Below, piece after piece: positions 8,134 to 16,125 of a stretch of DNA of 64,000 bases. The notes beneath the pieces were generated by a model. It saw nothing but the letters and a program-made list of their open reading frames with translations, searched no databases and had not been told where the DNA came from. The position numbers and the translations under genes are program-made. Each line of letters opens with the position of its first letter. Positions within the stretch are counted from its first letter, which is position 1. Source of the stretch: Ruminococcus difficilis (GTDB lineage Bacteria; Bacillota_A; Clostridia; Oscillospirales; Acutalibacteraceae); assembly GCF_016680995.1 (NCBI RefSeq), contig NZ_JAEQMG010000048.1, positions 348,922 to 412,921 of the forward strand, given 5' to 3'.

Positions 8134-9055
8134 ATTTAATAATTGGTAATCGCCTAAAATCAATAGTATTATTGTTTATGGCATTTTGCATTAAATCCTC
8201 AAAACTGATTTCTGGATTAAACCCATTGATCCTTTTTGTGTATTCATTTACTGCTTCATTTATCGATTCTGGTCTGTAACTATTTGCTTTATAGAAATCC
8301 ATAAAATCATCAAATGTTTTCTCTACGAACTGATAGTTATATGTATCAGGTTTCCGCATTAAAGAAATTCCCATTTTTTTAATTCTTTTGTCTAAATGAT
8401 CTATCTCGATTCTTATTCTTTTAATTGGAAACGAGAGCTGTAAAGTGCTATTCTCTTCAACAGAGTTACATACAAAATCGGTAAAAGATTCTTTATTATC
8501 ATAAGGATAAACAGACATTTTTATTCTTTGAACTTTTTTATTGACTATTTCAACAGCTAAATACACAAAATCTTCAAAATCTACATTTTTATCATTTCTT
8601 GCGTAACGGTACTTTCTTTTTTCTTGGTCAGTGGGTTTACGCTTTCCGCTTATCTCGACAAGCCCTTTTAGTTTTCTAGTATTGAAATCATCGCAAACCA
8701 TTGCAGACTTCAGTTTTTTATTTACTGACTTTGCTGCTCTTAATCCTATATCTATTAATTCTTTTATTTCTTCCGCAGTAGCTTTACTATTTATATTTGT
8801 TAAGTACCATGCCGCCCTAAACCATTTTGTCAACGGCAAATGTGTGTGATGAAATAGAGTTCCCGCCGTAACTGTGCACTGATATTCACAGTTACGGCAT
8901 TTATTTTTATATGGACTGATTTCCCAAGAGTCGTTGCAACCACAACGCGGACAGCAAAAACCATTAGACCACCTTAATGCATACAAGTAATCTAAACAAT
9001 GCTTTTCGTCGAAAAACAAATCATAAAAGTCATCAAAGCTATATAAGTCTGTCAA
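8132..9055 (-). CDS. IS1595/ISXO2-like transposase relative lacking the usual catalytic motif
   Basis: The N-terminal zinc ribbon CPRCGCNDSW...CRNCEYQCTVTAGTLFHHT and the helix LPLTKWFRAAWYL are those of IS1595-family transposases. In that family the next domain has VEVDETYVGGK, whose Asp-Glu starts the catalytic triad; here the matching stretch reads LVEISGKRKPT with no Asp-Glu, and the later TDG strand is not recognisable. The preferred start is the TTG at 9055: AAAAGGAG lies about 10 nt upstream, and the reading from there (TDLYSFDDFYDLFF) matches the family N-terminus. No terminal inverted repeats were identified. It may be an inactive or repurposed transposase. Confidence 0.7.
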   Translation of the reverse strand: MTDLYSFDDFYDLFFDEKHCLDYLYALRWSNGFCCPRCGCNDSWEISPYKNKCRNCEYQCTVTAGTLFHHTHLPLTKWFRAAWYLTNINSKATAEEIKELIDIGLRAAKSVNKKLKSAMVCDDFNTRKLKGLVEISGKRKPTDQEKRKYRYARNDKNVDFEDFVYLAVEIVNKKVQRIKMSVYPYDNKESFTDFVCNSVEENSTLQLSFPIKRIRIEIDHLDKRIKKMGISLMRKPDTYNYQFVEKTFDDFMDFYKANSYRPESINEAVNEYTKRINGFNPEISFEDLMQNAINNNTIDFRRLPIIK

Positions 9056-9166
9056 TATAAGAACACTCCTTTTGGTTCGTAAAGGGAACTTTTTAACCCA
9101 ACTAGCTATTAAGACTAACATCAACAGCAAACCATACTGATTTTTGCGAGCAGGGGGTCTTCAACT

Positions 9167-9337
9167 ATGGATCGCGTCGCGCTTCAAATCATTTTGAGCA
9201 AGGAACAAACTAAAGAAATCGCGCGGTCTATCTATGGAGATATTGCCGATTACATTCAAGCACATCAGCAGGAATATGAGGATTTCTTAAATATCGAATA
9301 TCCTTGTTTACAAAAGAAATATCAAACCAAAAAATAA
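9167..9337 (+). CDS. Small hypothetical protein, 56 residues
   Basis: It begins MDRVALQIILSKEQTKEIAR and ends KKYQTKK. A GGGGG tract 8 nt before the ATG may serve as ribosome site. The sequence is helical and charged, with no membrane segment. Small proteins of this look occur next to recombinases and transposases in Firmicute elements, but no family can be named. Confidence 0.5.
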   Translation: MDRVALQIILSKEQTKEIARSIYGDIADYIQAHQQEYEDFLNIEYPCLQKKYQTKK

Positions 9338-9491
9338 CTCTGATATTTAATCAGCTATGCTGTATTAGATATAAAAAAACAAAAAAAAGGAGATGGTGCC
9401 TATGATTGATTGATAATCATTTCAGGCAAAATATAAGCTTTTTATACTTGTGTGCGCGAGTGCTCTTTATGCTTGAGTATCTGAGTGTAAA

Positions 9492-10781
9492 ATGCTTCAG
9501 GAAAGTGAGATGATAATTCTGCAAAAAGCACACAATGCGCCCGGGCAGAACTTTCTAAACAAGGGTAGCGAACAGAACGGGAGACCGTACGCCTCTTGTG
9601 ACGCGGAGCAACGCTGGCTTGGATTTGATTTCAAGTCAGCGGAGCGCCTCGTTCGAAAGCTGCAAGGACGCATTGACAAGGCTCTGCTCACAGGAGAATT
9701 TGATAAGGTTTCGTATTTGCAAAACCTAATAGTCCATTCTTATTCTGCTAAAATGTTAGCTGTAAAAATAGTTACAACTAATAATGGTAAATATACCTCT
9801 GGTATAGATAATGTATTATGGTTGTCCCATGAGGACAAGTATAATGCTACTTTATCTTTGAACCGGCGGGGATATGTTCCTCGACCGTTAAGGAGAATCT
9901 ATATCCCGAAGCGGAATGGGAAGGTTAGACCTTTGAGTATTCCAACGATGAAAGACAGGGCTATGCAGACTCTTTATAAGTTTGCATTGGAACCTATATC
10001 TGAATTGTTGGCGGACGAGCATTCCTATGGATTTCGTCCGAAGCGGTCTACTCGTGATGCTTTGATTAGATGTCATAATATCCTGTATAATCAAGAAGAT
10101 TGTAGATGGGTATTGAAAGCAGATGTCCAATCATGCTTCGACAATCTCAGTCATGAGTGGATCATGGAGAATATCCCAATTGATAAGGAGATCCTTTGGA
10201 AATTCTTAAAATGCGGGGTCGTCCACCATGGTAGAAAGTATACCACAAAGTGCGGTGTTCCGCAAGGTGGGGCTATATCTCCGATGATTTGCAACATGGC
10301 GCTTGACGGGTTAGAACAGAGATTGACAGATTCCTTGCAAGACACCGAGTTTATTCGCTACGCTGATGACATTCTTGTTCTCAGTCCGTATGCAGGTAAG
10401 TTAGGCAAAGCAATCGGAATCATCAACGAATTTCTGTCAGTCAGAGGTCTAAGTCTATCCAAGGAAAAGACTATCATAACCGAAGCAAACAAAGGGTTCA
10501 GCTTCTTAGGCTGGTCGATAAAGACGGGGGAAGAACTCCCGCTGATAGTCGCTGATAGAAGTAATATTGAATCCCTGTTTGAAAAGGCTAGAGATATAAT
10601 CTTTGGGTATGACGAATTATCAGATGTACTCAATAAACTAGAGCCTATAACAAAAGGATGGGCAGGATACCATAAGGGTGTTGTCCCTGAGGAGTTCTTA
10701 AAGGATGTTGCCAGAGCACTTCAAGATATTATCGGAAGTGTTAATGATGGCATTTATCCAAACCTATCTCAATTTTTTTAA
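9492..10781 (+). CDS. Group II intron-type reverse transcriptase, apparently free-standing
   Basis: A 429-residue RNA-dependent DNA polymerase. It has the N-terminal helix RLVRKLQGRIDKAL, IPKRNGKVRPLSIPT, motif A KADVQSCFDN (Asp211), the GVPQGGAISP block of group II RTs, the catalytic YADD at 290-293, and a short maturase-like segment KGWAGYHKGVVPEEFL. There is no C-terminal HNH endonuclease. Only about 150 bp separates it from the preceding ORF, too little for intron domains I-III, and no domain V hairpin was found downstream. The first ATG is used; an ATG at 9510 (upstream GGAAAGTGAG) is an alternative. It may be an intron remnant or a co-opted RT. Confidence 0.85.
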   Translation: MLQESEMIILQKAHNAPGQNFLNKGSEQNGRPYASCDAEQRWLGFDFKSAERLVRKLQGRIDKALLTGEFDKVSYLQNLIVHSYSAKMLAVKIVTTNNGKYTSGIDNVLWLSHEDKYNATLSLNRRGYVPRPLRRIYIPKRNGKVRPLSIPTMKDRAMQTLYKFALEPISELLADEHSYGFRPKRSTRDALIRCHNILYNQEDCRWVLKADVQSCFDNLSHEWIMENIPIDKEILWKFLKCGVVHHGRKYTTKCGVPQGGAISPMICNMALDGLEQRLTDSLQDTEFIRYADDILVLSPYAGKLGKAIGIINEFLSVRGLSLSKEKTIITEANKGFSFLGWSIKTGEELPLIVADRSNIESLFEKARDIIFGYDELSDVLNKLEPITKGWAGYHKGVVPEEFLKDVARALQDIIGSVNDGIYPNLSQFF

Positions 10782-10872
10782 CTCGTCCCTGTAATCGTCC
10801 TCTACGCGCACGGAGGGCGAGCACATACGAGCCCGACACAAATTGAAAAATATTATTTAACAGGAGGATTTT

Positions 10873-11418
10873 ATGTTAGAAAAATATGATTTGAATTATT
10901 TTGAAGAAAAAACTGAAATGTTAGCTGATGAAACAACAGAGCTTCTCGTGAAAGGTATTCCTATGTTTGATAGTATTATTTCTGTATTAGATATTACAGG
11001 AAGACTGCTACCAAATGATTCAAAAGAACAGTTGTTCTCTGTTTATAAACTTAATATTCAATTATATAAATATGCCAATGAACTTTTGCAAGATAATCGT
11101 AAGTCCAAATACTTTTATCACCAGGGGATTGTTCGATTCAGGAAAGAGGTGCTTTCATGCTTACAAACTCTCAGAAAAGTAATAGAATTCATAAAAATAT
11201 CTGGAAACATACTTTCTGAGAATTATGTTGTAGAAATAGCTCAGTGTAAAAACCAATGGCAAAACATACTCGATTTTGATTTTTTCGAAACTTATGACAA
11301 AGAGCAAAACAATATTGAAGAAGTCGAGCAATCAACAGATGACGATGACGATTGGTCATATACAAAATACTATGGGGAGATTGAATTCGAAGATGAATTC
11401 ACTCAGCCTATAGTTTGA
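10873..11418 (+). CDS. Hypothetical acidic helical protein downstream of the reverse transcriptase
   Basis: A 181-residue protein with a strong AACAGGAGG ribosome site 5 nt before the ATG. It starts 91 bp after the RT stop on the same strand, so it could share its transcript. The middle is predicted helical, with basic clusters DNRKSKYFYHQGIVRFRKE. The C-terminal 40 residues are very acidic, including STDDDDDWSY. No known family was recognised. The neighbourhood permits a role with the RT, but this is only inference from position. Confidence 0.6.
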   Translation: MLEKYDLNYFEEKTEMLADETTELLVKGIPMFDSIISVLDITGRLLPNDSKEQLFSVYKLNIQLYKYANELLQDNRKSKYFYHQGIVRFRKEVLSCLQTLRKVIEFIKISGNILSENYVVEIAQCKNQWQNILDFDFFETYDKEQNNIEEVEQSTDDDDDWSYTKYYGEIEFEDEFTQPIV

Positions 11419-11610
11419 GAAGTCGTAGATAGCGGTGGACGGACAAATAGTACTTCAAAATAAAGTATTCAGATTAATAAGCATTTAATGAATTATGTGT
11501 AAGCGTAATTAAAACACCATACACTGTTTTCAAAACACAGATACCCTGTGGATTCTTCGGGATTTTTTTAAACTACATATCAATCAGCCTTTCTGGTCAC
11601 ATCATAAACA

Positions 11611-11645
11611 AAAACCATTGGGACAAATCAACGTCTCAATGGTTC
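11611..11645 (-). terminator. Terminator of the 87-residue gene
   Basis: Minus strand AACCATTGAGACGTT...CCCAATGGTT followed by a T tract, 40 bp past the stop at 11684. Confidence 0.65.
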
Positions 11646-11683
11646 TTGCTCGTTATTAATCACTTAGTAGGTATAAACTATAA

Positions 11684-11947
11684 TTAAATCAAGCCTGTGT
11701 CAATTCGATAGACATTGTCGCCAACCAAGAATTCCCACAGACCGTCACCGCAGTTTACGGCTTGGACTAACATATCTTTCAGTTCGTCTACAGCGGTCAT
11801 CAAAGATATAATGTCATCCGCAGTAAAATAATCCAGCGAATCCGTCGAGGCAGTGATCGGCTGCTTTTCTTCTTTCTTGCTCAATCGGGGTTTATGCACC
11901 TTTTTGCCTTGCTCAGTACCTGAACCTTCTCGGTAAACCCTTATCAT
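11684..11947 (-). CDS. Hypothetical protein, 87 residues
   Basis: It begins MIRVYREGSGTEQGKKVHKP. The start at 11947 is preferred because AAAGGA lies 11 nt upstream; an upstream in-frame ATG at 11998 has no ribosome site. The first 35 residues are basic, and the rest is acidic and helical (DYFTADDIISLMTAVDELKD) with a final strand. No family was recognised. It lies beside a pair of XRE regulators in the island. Confidence 0.5.
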   Translation of the reverse strand: MIRVYREGSGTEQGKKVHKPRLSKKEEKQPITASTDSLDYFTADDIISLMTAVDELKDMLVQAVNCGDGLWEFLVGDNVYRIDTGLI

Positions 11948-12037
11948 ACTCAAATATATCCTTTCATGCATGAAGTACAGAGGTTTTTCTCTGTTCATAG
12001 ATATATAAGGTATTTTTTTATTTGAGGCAATTGCGGA

Positions 12038-12358
12038 TTATATCGATTCGATACCGAGCAGTATATCGACTGCTTTCTGTAAGTCTGTTTTCTCTCGGTA
12101 TGAAATAATGATTTTTCGTTCTTTATCGTTCAATTCATCGGAAGCAAGACGGACGTTGAGCAATTCACTCGGAGATACATTTAAAGCAATGCAGATGTCA
12201 GCCAGAATATCGGCGTCGGGACGATTGACCCCTTGTTCCCAGTTAGATACTCGGCTGTTGCTGACGCCGATCATTTCACCGAATTCACGTTGACTATAGC
12301 CCCTGTCCTCACGGTATTTCTTAATTCTTGCACCGATTTCATACTTAGAATTGCTCAC
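12038..12358 (-). CDS. XRE-family transcriptional regulator
   Basis: A 106-residue protein with an N-terminal Cro/C1 helix-turn-helix: IGARIKKYREDRGYSQREFG and IGVSNSRVSNWEQGVNRPD (about residues 8-46). The C-terminal 35 residues form a short helical tail. It is transcribed divergently from a second XRE gene, with a palindromic operator candidate (12372-12390) just upstream of its start. It probably represses the divergent region, like island or phage C1-type repressors. Confidence 0.9.
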   Translation of the reverse strand: MSNSKYEIGARIKKYREDRGYSQREFGEMIGVSNSRVSNWEQGVNRPDADILADICIALNVSPSELLNVRLASDELNDKERKIIISYREKTDLQKAVDILLGIESI

Positions 12359-12371
12359 GATAACTCACCTC

Positions 12372-12390
12372 AATAAGTATTATACTTATT
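12372..12390. promoter_or_regulatory. Operator-like palindrome
   Basis: AATAAGTA-TTA-TACTTATT is a perfect 8+8 inverted repeat, 13 bp upstream of the leftward XRE gene. It is a plausible binding site for one of the two flanking XRE proteins. Confidence 0.55.
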
Positions 12391-12436
12391 TGGTGAAAAA
12401 ATGCAATGAAAAATCAAGGATTTCTGTAATAATATA

Positions 12437-12465
12437 TTGACTTTACAGAATAACGGTTTTATAAT
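12437..12465 (+). promoter_or_regulatory. Promoter of the rightward XRE gene
   Basis: TTGACT (12437-12442), 17 bp spacer, TATAAT (12460-12465). The flanking TTCTGTAA and TTACAGAA form an inverted repeat around the -35 region, a second possible operator. Confidence 0.75.
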
Positions 12466-12505
12466 GATAATAAATACAGATAATCTGTAAAAGGAGTGAT
12501 GAAAA

Positions 12506-12712
12506 GTGAGAGTTTATGAAAAGGTTCGAGCTTATATTGACGAACAGGGCTTGAAGCAAAAGACCGTCGCAGAGAAAGCAGGGATTTCAAATGTGACTTT
12601 CAATGCGATTATGAACGGAAAGAGAACACTGTATGCGGACGATCTCAAGGCGATCTGCATAGCCTTGCAGGTCAGTCCAGAGTTATTCATTGAGGTGAAT
12701 TCCATAAGTTAG
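12506..12712 (+). CDS. Small XRE-family DNA-binding protein
   Basis: A 68-residue single-domain helix-turn-helix protein starting at GTG, with AAGGAG upstream. The DNA-recognition part is KTVAEKAGISNVTFNAIMNG, followed by the YADDLKAICIALQVSPELF helix typical of Cro-like proteins. With its own consensus promoter and a divergent longer XRE gene, it looks like a Cro/CI-type switch pair in the island. Confidence 0.85.
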   Translation: MRVYEKVRAYIDEQGLKQKTVAEKAGISNVTFNAIMNGKRTLYADDLKAICIALQVSPELFIEVNSIS

Positions 12713-12749
12713 TACTGCTAACATCTGACATATCGAAAGGATGGTTTTG

Positions 12750-15257
12750 ATGAAGAAACTGATATGTATATTATTGACAGCGGCATTGTTGACATCTGTA
12801 ATGATGTCGGTGATGGTATTCTCGGCTTCGGCTGATATTTTACAAACAGGATATTATGATGATCCATATGTGGGAACTGAACCGCCTATTCCTTCTCCCG
12901 AATGGTGTTTTAGACAGCTATCCGACAACACGGTAGAAACATATCTGTATATTCCGTCTGATTCATATGGATATTTTCCTAATTATTATAGTTTCTCATC
13001 ATCATACTACAGTGATATTCCGTCATCATACTACGGTAAACCCATTACCCGAATCGGTAATATATTATATGACGGTTATCGTTACCATGACTGCATAATA
13101 ACTGTGGATTCAATAAAAATCCCTGAGAGTATAACCCATATTGAAGCGGGAGCATTCTCAGCATTTCAAAATGTGAAGACGATTAATTTCAATGCCGTGG
13201 ATTGTAAACAAATTGGCTCATTCGTTAATGAAAACAATAATAATACTATAAAAACCGCGTTTGACGGGTTTACGTCACTTGAAAAGATAGTGTTCGGTGA
13301 AAATGTGAAAACAATACCTGATTTTGCTTTCTATGGATTAAACTATCTTAATGATATAACAATCCCTGATAGCATAACATCTATCGGACAGTATTCCTTT
13401 AATGGATTAACTCAGTTTGAAAGTATTACTATCCCAAATACTGTTCAGTCTATCGGAAATTGTGCATTTGCCGATTGTACAAGTTTAGAGACGATCACCT
13501 TGTCTGAAAGATTGACCACTATCGGCTCTGGTGCTTTTTCAAACTGTGAAAAGCTGAAAGAAATAACTATTCCTAAAAATGTGTCCTATATAGGTGACTG
13601 CGCATTTGCAAATTGTTTATGTCTTAAAAAAATAAATTATAAGGCAACAGATTGTGATCACATGGGGTATCTGGTATATTACGGCGAAGATTATGATGAT
13701 GAACTTAAATCACACGTATTCCAAAACTGTCCATCTGTTGATAGCATTACTATTGGAGATAATGTTACAAAAATACCAAACGCAGCATTTAGGGGGATTA
13801 AACATTTGGATTCTTTTACTGTACCTGAAAACATCATCTCAATGGGAAATTACGTTTTTGACGAAGATGCTTCAATTAACACACTGTATTTCAATGCTTC
13901 AAATTGTGATTATCAATCATATTCATATCATGATGATGGTTCAGAATCATATATTATTGAATCCTCTTTTCCGCATACAATGTACATTGATTCTATTTGT
14001 ATTGGAGATTCTGTCAATTCTATTCCCGATGGACTGTTTTGCAATATGCAGCATATATCATTCATTGAAATCAAGTGTAAAATAACCGAATTAGGAAATA
14101 TTCAAAATTGTTACAACCTAAAAGAAATCGTGTTACCTGATAGTATTACTGTATTCAATTCTCAGGCATTCAAAGGTTGCACTCAACTTGAACAATTCAA
14201 TATCCCCGAAAGTCTTGAAAGAGTTAGTCGGGGTGCCCTTGATGATACTGCTTGGTATGCGAATCAACCTGACGGTGTTGTTTATGTAGGCACAGTATTA
14301 TATTCATATAAAAACACAGAACATCCCGAAACTGTTACTATAAAGGACGGAACAAAAGCCATAACTTCATATGCTTTTGAAAGAAGTAATATTGAAAGCA
14401 TTTCCGTTCCGGACAGTGTTACAGTAATCGGAGAGGGAGCATTCAAAAATTGCTCGGAATTAAAACAAGTGCACCTCGGCAATGGATTAACCGAGATAAA
14501 GGGAAGTACATTTTATAACTGCAATAACCTTGAAACGATCAACATACCTATGGGAGTAACAAGTATTAACAGTACTCGTACCAGTTATCTTTGGGGTCCA
14601 ACCGTTTATGATGGAGCTTTTGAAAACTGTTCAAGTCTGCAACATGTTTATATTCCTGACAGCGTAGAGACAATAGGTATTGAAGCATTTGAAAACTGTT
14701 CAAGTCTGCAACATGTTTATATTTCTGATAGCGTAGAAAACATAGGAATAGCATCATTTCAAAACTGTACAAGTCTTTGTTCTGTCAGGATGAGTCGTAA
14801 CATTTCTAAAATAGGTGAATATGCATTTAAAGATACAGCATTAAAGGATATAACTATCAGAAACTCTGAAGTTACAATATCAGATGAAGCGTTTGGTTAT
14901 GTTACAGGAGAGTATAACTATAATACAGGGAAATATGACTTAGAACGAACTGATGATTTTAAAATGTATGGGTACAAGAGAAGCACTACCGAAGTTTATG
15001 CTTTCCTAAACAGATTTATTTTTGAAGAAATAAGCGACAAAGAATATCTCGGTGATATTGACGGCGATGGTGAGGTCAGCATTATAGACGCAACCCTTAT
15101 CCAGCGGCACCTTGCGGAGATACCTGTCTATGAGTATATTGAACAAGCAGCAGACACAGACGGCGACGGCTCCGTAACAATCATCGACGCAACTTGTATT
15201 CAGCGGTACTTGGTAAACCTTACTTGTCCCGCAGGTATCGGCGACCTGATTCCATAG
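12750..15257 (+). CDS. Secreted BspA-type leucine-rich-repeat protein with C-terminal dockerin
   Basis: An 835-residue exported protein. The signal peptide is MKKLICILLTAALLTSVMMS...ASA. The body is a long array of LRR_5/BspA repeats of the type FxxCxxLExIxIPxxVxxIGxxAF, interrupted by variable loops. The last 65 residues are a type I dockerin with two Ca-binding segments, GDIDGDGEVSIIDATLIQRH and DTDGDGSVTIIDATCIQRY. The second ATG at 12750 is used because GAAAGG lies 9 nt upstream of it. Two adjacent repeats near 14621-14759 are almost identical, a recent 69 bp duplication. It probably binds a cohesin on the cell surface; BspA repeats often mediate adhesion. Confidence 0.9.
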   Translation: MKKLICILLTAALLTSVMMSVMVFSASADILQTGYYDDPYVGTEPPIPSPEWCFRQLSDNTVETYLYIPSDSYGYFPNYYSFSSSYYSDIPSSYYGKPITRIGNILYDGYRYHDCIITVDSIKIPESITHIEAGAFSAFQNVKTINFNAVDCKQIGSFVNENNNNTIKTAFDGFTSLEKIVFGENVKTIPDFAFYGLNYLNDITIPDSITSIGQYSFNGLTQFESITIPNTVQSIGNCAFADCTSLETITLSERLTTIGSGAFSNCEKLKEITIPKNVSYIGDCAFANCLCLKKINYKATDCDHMGYLVYYGEDYDDELKSHVFQNCPSVDSITIGDNVTKIPNAAFRGIKHLDSFTVPENIISMGNYVFDEDASINTLYFNASNCDYQSYSYHDDGSESYIIESSFPHTMYIDSICIGDSVNSIPDGLFCNMQHISFIEIKCKITELGNIQNCYNLKEIVLPDSITVFNSQAFKGCTQLEQFNIPESLERVSRGALDDTAWYANQPDGVVYVGTVLYSYKNTEHPETVTIKDGTKAITSYAFERSNIESISVPDSVTVIGEGAFKNCSELKQVHLGNGLTEIKGSTFYNCNNLETINIPMGVTSINSTRTSYLWGPTVYDGAFENCSSLQHVYIPDSVETIGIEAFENCSSLQHVYISDSVENIGIASFQNCTSLCSVRMSRNISKIGEYAFKDTALKDITIRNSEVTISDEAFGYVTGEYNYNTGKYDLERTDDFKMYGYKRSTTEVYAFLNRFIFEEISDKEYLGDIDGDGEVSIIDATLIQRHLAEIPVYEYIEQAADTDGDGSVTIIDATCIQRYLVNLTCPAGIGDLIP

Positions 15258-15282
15258 CTTAAAACACAATCAAATACGTCTT

Positions 15283-15318
15283 GCCACGCAGGAGCGACCG
15301 ATCTCTTGCGTGGTTTTT
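15283..15318 (+). terminator. Terminator of the LRR-dockerin gene
   Basis: CCACGCAGGAG and CTTGCGTGG form a stem followed by six T residues. Confidence 0.75.
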
Positions 15319-15479
15319 TCTATATAAAAACAAACATCTCATTTCCTTTATAGTTTTTGAGGTCAAGAATCTAATAAAAAACTTTTAAAAAACCGTAAAT
15401 AATATAAAAGAAACACTTTATTTCTTTTCGTTTATATACTATAATATCATTATCATATTTCTCGAAAGGAATTATAATT

Positions 15480-16067
15480 ATGATTTACGGATATGCAAGA
15501 TGTTCTACAAATGATCAGTTACAAGACGTTCACAGGCAAGTTAGAGAGCTAAAACATAAAGGAGCTAAAGACGAAACGATCTATTATGAATATGAAAGCG
15601 GTATGAAATCTGATCGTCCCGAATTAAACAAATTGCTAAAGGCTGTTAATTTAGGCGATACGATTATTGCAACGGAACCAAGTAGAATGACCCGTAGCAC
15701 CAAACAACTATGTGAGATCATAGAATTCGCTAAAGAGAAGCATATAAGACTGGTATTAGGTACATTTGTTGTTGATTGTACCAAAGAGCTTGACCCGATG
15801 ACCGAAGGAATGTTAAAAATGATGGGCGTGTTCAGCGAGCTTGAACGGAATATGATTAGTCAAAGGGTCAAGAGCGGAATGAATAATGCTCGAGCAAAGG
15901 GGAAGTCAATCGGACGACCGAAAACAACAGCCGACGACATCCCGAACATTTTCTACAGACATTACCCGAAATACAAAAACGGAGAAATCAACAAAAAGGA
16001 GTTTTCCCGACTTTGTGATCTTTCGTACCCGACGATTTATAAATACTTGAAAATGGTTGAGGGTTGA
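15480..16067 (+). CDS. Small serine recombinase (resolvase/invertase family)
   Basis: A 195-residue protein. The catalytic domain begins MIYGYARCSTNDQLQDVHRQ, with the nucleophile Ser in YARCSTNDQ, the Arg motif in EPSRMTRSTKQLCEI and the E-helix FSELERNMISQRVKSGMNNA. A C-terminal helix-turn-helix follows (KKEFSRLCDLSYPTIYKYL). The length is that of Tn3-resolvase/DNA-invertase enzymes. It lies 58 bp upstream of a large serine recombinase on the same strand. It may resolve or invert DNA in the island. Confidence 0.92.
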   Translation: MIYGYARCSTNDQLQDVHRQVRELKHKGAKDETIYYEYESGMKSDRPELNKLLKAVNLGDTIIATEPSRMTRSTKQLCEIIEFAKEKHIRLVLGTFVVDCTKELDPMTEGMLKMMGVFSELERNMISQRVKSGMNNARAKGKSIGRPKTTADDIPNIFYRHYPKYKNGEINKKEFSRLCDLSYPTIYKYLKMVEG

Positions 16068-16125
16068 TTTTAGTTTCACTTTTCTATATACTTTAAGCAA
16101 AGCAGATTAAGGGAGCAGAATTCAT

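Noticed and set aside
9440..10870. Complete group II intron around the reverse transcriptase
   Set aside because: A GTGTGCGCG start-like sequence is present, but there is no room for domains I-III and no domain V hairpin was found.
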